NCBI RefSeq assembly: GCF_019050325.1
Contig: NZ_VOMB01000025.1
Location: 1 to 49,366, forward strand
DNA length: 49,366 bases
DNA from: [Mycobacterium] fortunisiensis
GTDB lineage: Bacteria > Actinomycetota > Actinomycetes > Mycobacteriales > Mycobacteriaceae
Direction of reading: 5' to 3'
Shown: positions 25,225 through 33,920 of the stretch, piece after piece
How positions within the stretch are numbered: the first letter of the stretch is position 1
Layout of the letters: each line of letters begins with the position of its first letter
Notes under the pieces: generated by a model
The model's database searches: none
The model's input: only the letters and a program-made list of their open reading frames with translations
Told to the model about the DNA's origin: nothing
Program-made: the position numbers and the translations under genes

Positions 25225-25704
25225 ATGCCCGAGACTCCCCGCCCGCTGTCCCCCAAGCAGATCGACCGCCTCAACGCGAAATCGACCGGCACCGCCATCA
25301 AGTGGATGTCGCGCGCCCAGACCTGGATCTTCAAGAAGACCGGCGGCCGCTTCGGTGACAAGTTCCTGCGCGGCGCCCAGGTCGGAATCCTGACGACGAT
25401 CGGGCGCAAGTCGGGCGAGGCGCGCGACAGCCCGCTGCTGTATCTGCAGGAGGGTAAGCGCATCGTGCTGGTCGCCTCGCAGGGCGGCCGGGCCACCAAC
25501 CCGATGTGGTACCTGAACCTGGTCGCCAATCCGAAGGTGAAATTCCAGACCAAGCGCGAGACGCTGGAACTCACCGCACGCGAAGCCACCGACGCCGAGC
25601 GTGACGAGTACTGGCCCAAGCTGGATGCCATGTACGCCGACTTCGCGAACTACCGGTCCTACACCGACCGCAAGATCCCGATCGTCATCTGCGATCCGGC
25701 CTGA
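25225..25704 (+). CDS. ddn: F420-dependent (deazaflavin) nitroreductase, Ddn family
   Basis: The 159-residue product is a split-barrel, F420H2-binding protein of the Ddn/nitroreductase family. It shows KTGGRFGDKFLRGAQVGILTT, GRKSGEARDSPLLYL, SQGGRATNPMWYLNL and the Tyr-rich C terminus (YWPKLDAMYADFANYRSY). The position equals Rv3547. Ddn proteins reduce quinones and activate nitroimidazole prodrugs; whether this one does so cannot be read from sequence. A terminator hairpin follows 15 bases downstream. Confidence 0.85.
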   Translation: MPETPRPLSPKQIDRLNAKSTGTAIKWMSRAQTWIFKKTGGRFGDKFLRGAQVGILTTIGRKSGEARDSPLLYLQEGKRIVLVASQGGRATNPMWYLNLVANPKVKFQTKRETLELTAREATDAERDEYWPKLDAMYADFANYRSYTDRKIPIVICDPA

Positions 25705-25718
25705 TCCTCCACGACGCG

Positions 25719-25755
25719 AGCGCCCCCTGGACTTTGCCCCGGGGGCGCTTTCCGT
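25719..25755 (+). terminator. Rho-independent-type terminator after ddn
   Basis: AGCGCCCCC (25719-25727) pairs perfectly with GGGGGCGCT (25741-25749) across a 13-base loop and is followed by a short T-rich stretch (TTTCCGTTT). It ends the fadA5-ddn transcript. Confidence 0.75.
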
Positions 25756-25804
25756 TTGCCGGGCGCCGCGGAGCTGGGTAATTACGCAACTGTCGGTAGC
25801 TGAA

Positions 25805-25834
25805 TTGACGAGTGAACAGTTCTTTGATTATGTT
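25805..25834 (+). promoter_or_regulatory. Candidate sigma-A promoter of the histidine phosphatase
   Basis: TTGACG (25805-25810) and TATGTT (25829-25834) are separated by 18 bases, in an AT-rich pocket 70 bases upstream of the gene. The -10 fits the mycobacterial TANNNT pattern. Confidence 0.4.
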
Positions 25835-25903
25835 CTGTGAGCCCGCACACAATCTGCGCCGGGTGAGCGTCAGCCCACATTTTCTGTATCCGATGGAGAC
25901 CCT

Positions 25904-27373
25904 ATGCAACGACCCAACCGACGCCGGGTTGCCGGTGCCGCGGCGACCACTCTGACGGCATGTTCCCTGTTCGCCGCCGCCACCCTCCCCGCCGCGGCAA
26001 TGACCGTGACGTTCATCCGGCATGGTGAGTCCTACGGCAACTCCACCGGCCACATCGACACGTCGGTGCCCGGCCCGAACCTGACAGCGACCGGCGAGGC
26101 CCAGGCCGACGCCGTTGCCACTTATCTGCAATCGGAGGAATACACCGAGAAGTACGGGCCCGTCGACGCGATCTACGCCTCGACGATGATCCGCACCCAG
26201 CAGACGGCGAAGCCGCTCCATGACGCAACGGGAATGGACGTCACCATCCTCGGCTTCCCCAAGAACGACAACGCCGGGCAGAACATCGGAGTTCAGGAGA
26301 TCAGTGCCGGCATCTTCGAGGGCCTGCCCGAAAGCGAAGGGATCGGCCGCATCGGCTACATCCTCGCCCCGCTGGCCTGGACTATGGGGCTACAGTTCGT
26401 CCCGGTCCCGGGCGGCGAGACCGGCCTGGAGTTCAACGAGCGCATGACCAACGCGTTGACCCAAGTCGCGGAGAACACGCCTGAAGGCGACGACCAGAAT
26501 CAGAACGCCGCGGTGTTCTCGCACGGCGCCACCATCATGATGTGGACGATGATGAACGTCGACAACCCGAACCTGTTGTTGATCGTGCAGCATCCGTTGA
26601 GCAACACAGATGTCGTGGTCGTGGAAAGCAACGGCGAGGGTGGTTGGACCCTGAAGAGCTGGGACGGTCAAGAGGTCGGCGACGCCGACTATGCGACCAA
26701 GATGTTCGTCAACTTCCGGGACCTGATCGTGGCGCCGCAGAAGGCGGTGTACGACATGCGCATCCCGGTGCTGTCGTTCGACGCTCAGGCCATTGCCGAA
26801 GCCGGGGCACAAGGCGTGCAGGATGTCGGTGCGGCGACGGTGAAGTTCGTGAAGGACTCGATCACCGACACCGTCGACGCCATCACCGGCATCCCGGGCT
26901 CGCTGAAGCAGCCCGCCACCTCGCAGACTTCGAAGCAGGTGTCCACGCTCGCCGCCGCCGCGCCCGCACCCGCAGCCAAGGTTGCCGAAGATGCTGAAGG
27001 GGCCGACCTAGCGGCGACGGACGAGACCCATGTCCAGACACCGGCCGAGGGCACCGACAAGGACACCGGCAAGGTCGTCAGTCTCGCAAAGACCGATGCC
27101 GCAACGGATCTCACCGCCGGCAAGGAGTCCGGACCCGAAGCTCCGCGGGCCGTGGCACGCCAGACGGTCAGGGATGCCGTCTCGGATGCCCGCGACCAGG
27201 TGTCGTCCTCGGTGCACAAGCTCCGGGACACGGCCAAGAAGGTGACCGGTCAGGACAAGAAGGCCGGCACCGAGGCGTCGGACAACGATTCCACCCACAA
27301 GAAGGCGACGCCCAAGAAGGCCAACGCCCACAAGAAGCCCGCGAAGAAGGAGAGCAAGAAGAACGCCGCCTGA
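25904..27373 (+). CDS. Exported histidine phosphatase with Lys/Ala-rich C-terminal tail
   Basis: The 489-residue product has an N-terminal signal peptide (RRR, then a hydrophobic Ala-rich core ending in LPAAA near residue 32). A phosphoglycerate-mutase-like histidine phosphatase domain follows, with the catalytic R-H40-G-E motif and the second histidine in FSHGAT. From about residue 285 the sequence is low complexity: Ala-rich, then charged, ending in a Lys-rich stretch (KKATPKKANAHKKPAKKESKK) like the histone-like tails of some cell-surface proteins. The tail could bind DNA or acidic cell-wall polymers, which is a guess. GGAG lies eight bases before the ATG. It stands alone between two terminators. 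Its substrate is unknown. Confidence 0.8.
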   Translation: MQRPNRRRVAGAAATTLTACSLFAAATLPAAAMTVTFIRHGESYGNSTGHIDTSVPGPNLTATGEAQADAVATYLQSEEYTEKYGPVDAIYASTMIRTQQTAKPLHDATGMDVTILGFPKNDNAGQNIGVQEISAGIFEGLPESEGIGRIGYILAPLAWTMGLQFVPVPGGETGLEFNERMTNALTQVAENTPEGDDQNQNAAVFSHGATIMMWTMMNVDNPNLLLIVQHPLSNTDVVVVESNGEGGWTLKSWDGQEVGDADYATKMFVNFRDLIVAPQKAVYDMRIPVLSFDAQAIAEAGAQGVQDVGAATVKFVKDSITDTVDAITGIPGSLKQPATSQTSKQVSTLAAAAPAPAAKVAEDAEGADLAATDETHVQTPAEGTDKDTGKVVSLAKTDAATDLTAGKESGPEAPRAVARQTVRDAVSDARDQVSSSVHKLRDTAKKVTGQDKKAGTEASDNDSTHKKATPKKANAHKKPAKKESKKNAA

Positions 27374-27387
27374 CCCGCGAGCAGACG

Positions 27388-27425
27388 CAAAACTGCCCCA
27401 AATCAAGCGATTTGGGGCAGTTTTG
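27388..27425. terminator. Bidirectional terminator between histidine phosphatase and SDR genes
   Basis: A perfect 17-bp stem (27388-27404 with 27409-27425) closes the loop AAGC. The arms end in AAAA/TTTT, so a U-run results in both directions, suitable for the two convergent transcripts. The preceding 12-mer GCAGACGCAAAA (27381-27392) recurs at the terminator at 45071. Confidence 0.9.
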
Positions 27426-27481
27426 TTGAGGCACCTCCCGCTTGCGGGGGACTGCTCGGCGGAAGAACTCGGCGGGAAAAG

Positions 27482-28387
27482 TCAGGCGCCGTAGACCGGT
27501 ACCGCGGGGCGCGCCTTGGCCAGCAGGTCGGTGACGACCGGGCCCAGCTCGGCCGGATCCCACTTCGCGCCCTTGTCGATCTCGGGGCCGTGGGCCCAGC
27601 CCTCGGCGACGCGGATCTTGCCGCCCTCGACCTCGAAGACCTTGCCGGTGACGTCCTTCGACTCCGCGCTGCCCAGCCACACCACCAACGGCGAGACGTT
27701 TTCCGGCGCCATGGCATCGAAGGCCTGGCCCTGGGTGGCCATCATGTCGGCGAACACGGTTTCGGTCATCCGCGTCCGGGCCGACGGTGCGATGGCGTTG
27801 ACGCTGACGCCGTAGCGGCCCATCTCGGCAGCGGCCACCAGGGTCAGTGCCGCGATGCCGGCCTTGGAGGCACTGTAGTTGGCCTGGCCGACACTGCCCT
27901 GCAGGCCGGCACCGGAGCTGGTGTTGATGATGCGGGCGTCAACAGTGTTGCCCGCCTTGGACTGTGCGCGCCAGTAGGCGGCAGCATGCTTCATGGTGGC
28001 GAAGTGCCCCTTGAGGTGCACCGCGGTGACGGCGTCGAACTCCTCCTCGGAGGTGTTGGCGAACATCCGGTCCCGCACGATGCCGGCGTTGTTCACCAAC
28101 ACGTCGAGCCCGCCGAACGTATCGACCGCGGTCTGGATCAGGGCCTCGGCCTGCGCCCAGTCGGCGACGTTGGAGCCGTTGGCGACGGCTTCGCCTCCGG
28201 CCGCGACGATCTCGTCGACCACGCCCTGGGCCGCGCTCCCACCACCGGCCGGCGAACCGTCCAGGCCCACCCCGATGTCGTTGACCACGACGCGCGCGCC
28301 CTCGGCGGCGAACGCCAGCGCATGTGCGCGTCCGATGCCGCCCCCGGCACCCGTCACGATGACCACCCGGCCGTCGAGAAGTCCCAT
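27482..28387 (-). CDS. Short-chain dehydrogenase/reductase (Rv3548c type)
   Basis: The 301-residue SDR has the Rossmann start GRVVIVTGAGGGIGRAHALAF, the NNAG motif in LDVLVNNAGIVRD, and the catalytic Ser and YxxxK in INTSSGAGLQGSVGQANYSASKAG. A C-terminal extension (WVWLGSAESKDVTGKVFEVEGG-like region, then 40 residues) is typical of the multifunctional-type SDR family. It is a probable 3-hydroxyacyl-CoA or hydroxysteroid dehydrogenase under KstR2 control; the exact step is not assigned. I chose the ATG at 28387 with AAGGAG upstream. It lies 16 bases after the second SDR gene in one operon. Confidence 0.88.
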   Translation of the reverse strand: MGLLDGRVVIVTGAGGGIGRAHALAFAAEGARVVVNDIGVGLDGSPAGGGSAAQGVVDEIVAAGGEAVANGSNVADWAQAEALIQTAVDTFGGLDVLVNNAGIVRDRMFANTSEEEFDAVTAVHLKGHFATMKHAAAYWRAQSKAGNTVDARIINTSSGAGLQGSVGQANYSASKAGIAALTLVAAAEMGRYGVSVNAIAPSARTRMTETVFADMMATQGQAFDAMAPENVSPLVVWLGSAESKDVTGKVFEVEGGKIRVAEGWAHGPEIDKGAKWDPAELGPVVTDLLAKARPAVPVYGA

Positions 28388-28403
28388 GTGAGTGTGTCTC
28401 CTT

Positions 28404-29186
28404 CTATTTGATATCTGCAGTAGTGGTCGACAGGTAATGCGGCGGCTCGCCGCCACCGTGCACCTCGAGCGTGGCGCCGGAGATATAGGAAGCCGCGGCA
28501 GACGACAAGAATGCAGTGGCCCAGCCGATATCGGCCGGCTTGGCCAGCCGGCCGAGCGGCACGTTGCGCGAGATAGCCGCGATGGAATCGGCGTCGCCGT
28601 AGAACAGCTCGGACTGTTCGGTCTCGACCATGCCCACCACGACCGAGTTGACCCGGACCTTCGGCGCCCATTCCACGGCGAGCGTCGAGGTGAGGTTGTC
28701 GATGCCGGCCTTGGCGGCACCGTAGGCCGCGGTCCCCGGCGTGGGCCGGTGGCCGCTGACGCTGGAGATGTTGACGATGGAACCGCCGGTGTCCTGGGTC
28801 TGCATCACGGCATTGGCGTGGGTGGACACCGACAGTGCACCGATCAGGTTGAGCTCGATGATCTTGGTGCTGAACTTCGCCGACGCGTCGGCGGCGAGCA
28901 CGTACGGCGAGCCACCGGCGTTGTTGACGACCACATCCAACCGGCCGTGCTTGGCCACGACGGCCTCGATCAGCCCGGCCACCGAGGCGTCGTCACGGAT
29001 GTCACAGCTGTGGAATTCGTACGGCGATCCTTCTACCGGGCGGCGTGCGCAGGTCACCACGGTGGCGCCCTGACCGGCGAAAACCGCACTGATTCCAGCG
29101 CCAACCCCTCGCACTCCGCCGGTTACCAGGACCACCTTGCCGGCCAAACTCAAATTGATCGCACCGGCTTCTGGCGTATCGGTCAC
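28404..29186 (-). CDS. Short-chain dehydrogenase/reductase (Rv3549c type)
   Basis: The 260-residue SDR has VVLVTGGVRGVGAGIS, NNAGG in LDVVVNNAGGSPY, and ISSVSG...AAYGAAKAG as the catalytic Ser-Tyr-Lys arrangement. It occupies the place of Rv3549c in the KstR2 regulon of M. tuberculosis. Substrate is unassigned; a step in CD-ring or propionate degradation is likely from context. It starts 15 bases from the KstR2 operator at 29201 and diverges from echA20. Confidence 0.88.
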   Translation of the reverse strand: MTDTPEAGAINLSLAGKVVLVTGGVRGVGAGISAVFAGQGATVVTCARRPVEGSPYEFHSCDIRDDASVAGLIEAVVAKHGRLDVVVNNAGGSPYVLAADASAKFSTKIIELNLIGALSVSTHANAVMQTQDTGGSIVNISSVSGHRPTPGTAAYGAAKAGIDNLTSTLAVEWAPKVRVNSVVVGMVETEQSELFYGDADSIAAISRNVPLGRLAKPADIGWATAFLSSAAASYISGATLEVHGGGEPPHYLSTTTADIK

Positions 29187-29200
29187 TGTGCTAGCGTACC

Positions 29201-29216
29201 AAGCAAGTGCTTGCTT
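29201..29216. promoter_or_regulatory. KstR2 operator in front of the SDR and echA20 operons
   Basis: AAGCAAGTGCTTGCTT is a perfect 16-base palindrome and fits the KstR2 consensus ANCAAGNNCTTGNT. It lies between the divergent starts at 29186 and 29246, so KstR2 should repress both operons until an HIP-CoA-type ligand is present. The KstR2 gene is at 46310 in this window. Confidence 0.9.
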
Positions 29217-29245
29217 AGGTAGCGACCCCTCCAGGAAGTGGATTG

Positions 29246-29997
29246 ATGACGATCACCACCAAGACAGTCGAGCCGGGCATCGTCTCGGTCACCGTCAACT
29301 ACCCGCCGGTCAACGCCATCCCGTCACGCGGCTGGTTCGAACTCGGCGACGCGATCACCGCCGCCGGCCGGGACCGCAGCACCCACGTGGTGATCCTGCG
29401 GGCCGAGGGCCGCGGCTTCAACGCCGGCGTGGACATCAAAGAAATGCAGAACACCGAGGGCTTCACCGCCCTGATCGACGCCAACCGCGGCTGCTACCAC
29501 GCGTTCAAGGCCGTGTACGAGTGCGAGGTCCCGGTGGTCGCTGCCGTCAACGGCTTCTGCGTGGGCGGCGGGATCGGCCTGGTCGGCAACTCCGACGTGA
29601 TCGTGGCCTCCGACGACGCCAAGTTCGGGCTGCCCGAGGTGGAACGCGGTGCGCTGGGTGCCGCCACCCACCTGTCCCGGCTGGTCCCCCAGCACCTGAT
29701 GCGCCGGCTGTTCTTCACCGCCGCCACCGTCGACGCCGAGACCCTGCACCACTTCGGCTCGGTGCACGAGGTGGTGCCGCGCGCGGAGCTCGACGAGGCC
29801 GCCCTGCGCGTGGCCCGCGACATCGCCAGCAAGGACACCCGGGTGATCCGGGCTGCCAAGGAAGCGCTGAACTTCATCGACGTGCAGCCCGTCACCGCGC
29901 GGTACCGCATGGAGCAGGGCTTCACCTTCGAACTCAACCTGTCCGGTGTGTCCGACGAGCACCGTGATGCGTTCGCCGGCACTGAGAAGGGATCCAA

Positions 29998-30001
<4 letters not shown>
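29246..30001 (+). CDS. echA20: Enoyl-CoA hydratase-family hydrolase EchA20
   Basis: The 251-residue crotonase-fold protein matches Rv3550. It acts in opening and degradation of the sterol D ring (a HIP-CoA derivative). Visible crotonase features are the LRAEGRGFNAGVDIKEMQN oxyanion-hole segment and AAVNGFCVGGGIGLVGNSD. I chose the ATG at 29246, which AGGAAG precedes by eight bases; a TTG one codon earlier is possible. It lies 29 bases from the KstR2 operator and overlaps ipdA by four bases (GTGA). Confidence 0.94.
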
Positions 30002-30884
<883 letters not shown>

Positions 30885-30888
<4 letters not shown>

Positions 30889-31634
30889 TTGCCGTGACCC
30901 GCGCCGAGGTGTGTGCCGTCGCCTGCGCCGAACTGTTCCGCGATGCCGGCGAGATCATGGCCAGCCCCATGACCACCGTCGTCCAGATCGGTGCCCGACT
31001 GGCCCGGCTGACCTTCTCCCCCGACATCGTGCTGACCGACGGTGAGGCCCGGATCCTGGCCGACACCCCGGCGATCGGCGCCCCGTTCACCGTCGAGGGC
31101 TGGATGCCGTTCAACCGGGTCTTCGAGACCCTGGCCTGGGGCAAGCGCCACGTGGTGATGGGCGCCAACCAGATCGACCGCTACGGCAACCAGAACCTGT
31201 CGGCGTTCGGGCCGATTCAGCACCCGACCCGACAGATGTTCGGCGTCCGCGGCGCGCCCGGTAACAGCATCAACCACGCCACCAGCTACTTCGTGGGCAA
31301 CCACTCCAAGCGGGTGTTCTGCGAGTCGGTTGACATCGTGTCCGGAATCGGTTGGGACAAGGTCGATCCGGCGAATCCCGCCTTCCGGTTCGCCAACATC
31401 TACCGGGTGGTGTCCAACCTGGGCGTGTTCGATTTCAACGGCCCCGACCACCAGATGCGCGCGGTGTCGCTGCACCCCGGCGTCGAAGCTCAGCAGGTGG
31501 CCGACAACACCTCGTTCGAGGTACACGGCCTGCAGGAGGCCGAGACCACCCGGCTGGCCACCGACGAGGAGCTCAAGCTGCTGCGTGAGATCATCGATCC
31601 GAAGTCGCTGCGCGACAAAGAGGTCAAGGTCTAG
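30885..31634 (+). CDS. ipdB: COCHEA-CoA hydrolase subunit IpdB
   Basis: The 249-residue CoA-transferase-fold beta subunit is the partner of IpdA and matches Rv3552. It starts with a GTG that overlaps the ipdA stop. Visible segments are MVVQIGARLARLTFSPDIVLTDGEA-like N-terminal strands and GPIQHPTRQMFGVRGAPGNSI. The canonical catalytic Glu of CoA-transferases is not in an obvious SENG motif, in line with the hydrolase function known for IpdAB. Confidence 0.94.
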
Positions 31635-31637
31635 AGA

Positions 31638-32711
31638 ATGGGCAAGCTCAAGACTCCGCTGACCGAGCTGGTCGGCATCGAGCATCCCGTCGTGCAGACG
31701 GGGATGGGCTGGGTGGCCGGTGCACGGCTGGTCGCGGCCACCTCCAATGCCGGCGGACTCGGCATCCTGGCGTCGGCGACCATGACGCTGGAGGAACTGC
31801 AGACCGCCGTCACCAAGGTCAAGGCCGCCACCGACAAGCCCTTCGGCATCAACATGCGTGCCGATGCGGGCGATGCCGGTGCGCGCGTCGACCTCCTGAT
31901 CCGCGAAGGAGTCAAAGTCGCCTCCTTCGCCCTGGCCCCCAAGCCCGAGCTGATCGCCAAGCTCAAAGACGCCGGTGTCGTGGTGATCCCGTCGGTCGGC
32001 GCGGCCAAGCACGCCAAGAAGGTGGCCGGCTGGGGCGCCGACGCGGTGATCGTGCAGGGCGGCGAGGGCGGTGGCCACACCGGTCCGGTCGCCACCACGC
32101 TGCTGCTGCCGTCGGTGCTCGACGCAGTCAAGGACACCGGCATGCCGGTGATCGCCGCCGGCGGCTTCTTCGACGGCCGCGGCCTGGCCGCCGCCCTGTC
32201 CTACGGTGCGGCCGGTGTTGCGATGGGCACCCGGTTCCTGCTGACCTCGGATTCCACCGTGCCCGACGCGGTCAAGGAGCGGTACCTGCAGGCGGCGCTC
32301 GACGGCACCGTGGTGTCCACCCGGGTGGACGGCATGCCGCACCGGGTGCTGCGCACCGGCCTGGTGGAGAAGCTCGAGAGCGGTTCGCGGGCGCGCGGAT
32401 TCGCTGCCGCGGTCGGCAACGCCCAGAAGTTCAAGAAGCTCTCCGGAATGACCTGGCTGTCGATGGCCAAGGACGGCTTGGCCATGCGGCACGGCAAAGA
32501 GCTCACCTGGTCGCAGGTGGTGATGGCGGCCAACACTCCGATGTTGCTGAAAGCCGGTCTGGTGGAAGGCAATACCGACGCCGGCGTACTGGCATCGGGC
32601 CAGGTGGCCGGCATCATCGATGATCTGCCGTCATGCGCGGAGCTCGTCGAACGCATCGTGGACGACGCAGTGACGCATCTGCGTGCCGCCTCGTCGTTCG
32701 TGGTCGAGTAA
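31638..32711 (+). CDS. ipdC: IpdC, flavin-dependent enoyl-CoA reductase of the nitronate monooxygenase fold
   Basis: The 357-residue TIM-barrel protein matches Rv3553. It has the 2-nitropropane-dioxygenase/FabK-like motifs: VQTGMGWVAGARLVAATSNAGGLGIL, VQGGEGGGHTGP (phosphate/FMN binding) and VIAAGGFFDGRGLAAALSYGAAGVAMGTRF. IpdC acts in conversion of the HIP-derived acyl-CoA before C-ring opening. It begins three bases after the ipdB stop. In M. tuberculosis fdxB (Rv3554) follows; it is absent here, and the operon appears to end with ipdC. Confidence 0.92.
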   Translation: MGKLKTPLTELVGIEHPVVQTGMGWVAGARLVAATSNAGGLGILASATMTLEELQTAVTKVKAATDKPFGINMRADAGDAGARVDLLIREGVKVASFALAPKPELIAKLKDAGVVVIPSVGAAKHAKKVAGWGADAVIVQGGEGGGHTGPVATTLLLPSVLDAVKDTGMPVIAAGGFFDGRGLAAALSYGAAGVAMGTRFLLTSDSTVPDAVKERYLQAALDGTVVSTRVDGMPHRVLRTGLVEKLESGSRARGFAAAVGNAQKFKKLSGMTWLSMAKDGLAMRHGKELTWSQVVMAANTPMLLKAGLVEGNTDAGVLASGQVAGIIDDLPSCAELVERIVDDAVTHLRAASSFVVE

Positions 32712-32758
32712 CCGGTCGGGACGGCGCGGCGTGTCGCGTGACCGGGATCTGAGACGTA

Positions 32759-32926
32759 TGACCAAAGTGACCGCAACCAAGTAACGGGCACCCTGAACCG
32801 TTCGCGTGTGAAGCGCCAGGGCGGAAAAACCGGGGTTCTACCGCCACAGCGCTTCGCACGTGAAGCGCTAGACGTTCGCGGGCGGCTCGGAGGCCGTCGT
32901 CTGACCGAAGTGACCGGTGACCAAGT
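32759..32926 (+). repeat. Direct and inverted repeats between ipdC and the methyltransferase gene
   Basis: Two imperfect direct copies of TGACCRAAGTGACCG(N)ACCAAGT lie at 32759-32782 and 32902-32926. Between them CGTTCGCG occurs twice (32799, 32873) and GTGAAGCGC twice (32808, 32860). A strong inverted repeat, AGCGCTTC-6-GAAGCGCT, spans 32848-32869. No gene is seen in this 239-base gap; the palindrome is a candidate operator for the gene at 32951. Confidence 0.6.
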
Positions 32927-32950
32927 CGACCGACACGGCACAGTGGAGGT

Positions 32951-33628
32951 ATGGACATCCGTCGCCTCCACCACCCGCTGGTCCGGCACGCCGCCCAAGG
33001 ACTGCACACCTTCAACAGCAGGCATCCGTGGAGCCACAATGACCACTTCCACGGCTGGATCCTGGCGAACCTGCCGGCCCGCCGTGTCGCCGCAGTCGAC
33101 ATCGGTTGCGGCCAAGGTGTATTGGTGGCGAAACTCGCCGAGCGTTTCGAGCATGTCCACGGCACTGACCTGGACGCGGGGATGCGCATCGAAGCCGCCC
33201 GACGGACCGCCGCGCTGGCCAACGTCACGATCGACGACCGCCGGCTCGACGAGCTCGCGGGCCCCGTCGACCTGATCACCATGGTGGCGGTACTGCATCA
33301 TCTCGACGTCGAGCAGGCGCTCACAGACGTGACCAGGCTCCTGGCGCCCGGCGGACGGTTCCTGGCCGTCGGCCTGGCCGCACCGGGTTCCCTCCGCGAC
33401 ACCGCCTGGGATCTGGCGTCGGCGGTGACGAACCCGATCATCGGCGTGATCAAACACCCGCGGCCGGTGTCCGGCGGCCCGGTGCCGCCGCCGTTCCCGG
33501 TTCGCGATCCAGAGCTCGGTTTCGACGCGCTGCAGGCGATCGTCGCCGCGACACTTCCCGGTGCGGTGATGCGCCACCGGCTGGCCTTCCGGCACACCAT
33601 CGTATGGACGAAGCCGGCGCTGCCCTGA
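32951..33628 (+). CDS. Class I SAM-dependent methyltransferase
   Basis: The 225-residue product has the SAM-binding motif I VDIGCGQG near residues 49-56, an acidic loop HGTDLDAGM, and motif IV-like LITMVAVLHHLD followed by LLAPGGRFLAVGL. The fold is clear; the methyl acceptor is not. The C-terminal half has a long loop rich in Pro. It is a monocistronic-looking gene between ipdC and narG, on the same strand as both, and has no counterpart at this place in the M. tuberculosis locus. Confidence 0.85.
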   Translation: MDIRRLHHPLVRHAAQGLHTFNSRHPWSHNDHFHGWILANLPARRVAAVDIGCGQGVLVAKLAERFEHVHGTDLDAGMRIEAARRTAALANVTIDDRRLDELAGPVDLITMVAVLHHLDVEQALTDVTRLLAPGGRFLAVGLAAPGSLRDTAWDLASAVTNPIIGVIKHPRPVSGGPVPPPFPVRDPELGFDALQAIVAATLPGAVMRHRLAFRHTIVWTKPALP

Positions 33629-33863
33629 CGATCCGACGACGTGTTACCGCGGTGATAAATCCTGGACGGTTTCTCCGGCTCTGTTAACGCCGTCACCACA
33701 ATGTCGCGCACCCGGCATTTTGCCCGGATTGCCAACGATCGTCGCAGGTAGACAGGGAAAAACCGGGGTCTCGACGGACCTCCCACATCACCGCCGTGTT
33801 CCTGCGGAATGACTGGTGGGTTAACGCAATTTCACAGCGCCTCGCACCGCTGCGTGCGTTCTT

Positions 33864-33878
33864 TTGAGGCGCCCTCAA
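33864..33878. promoter_or_regulatory. Inverted repeat upstream of narG
   Basis: TTGAGG-CGC-CCTCAA is a perfect 6-bp inverted repeat centred 50 bases before the narG GTG. It is a candidate regulator site for the nitrate reductase operon. I could not match it to a known DosR, GlnR or NarL consensus. A second near-palindrome, TTACCGCGGTGA, lies at 33644-33655. Confidence 0.4.
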
Positions 33879-33920
33879 CCGCCCTTACGCTCGTGATTCA
33901 ACAGCTCGGAGGGACACATC

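Noticed and set aside
32823..33769. The 14-mer GGAAAAACCGGGGT occurs on both sides of the methyltransferase gene (32823 and 33756)
   Set aside because: In a 49-kb window several exact 14-mer repeats are expected by chance, and the flanking sequence does not match.
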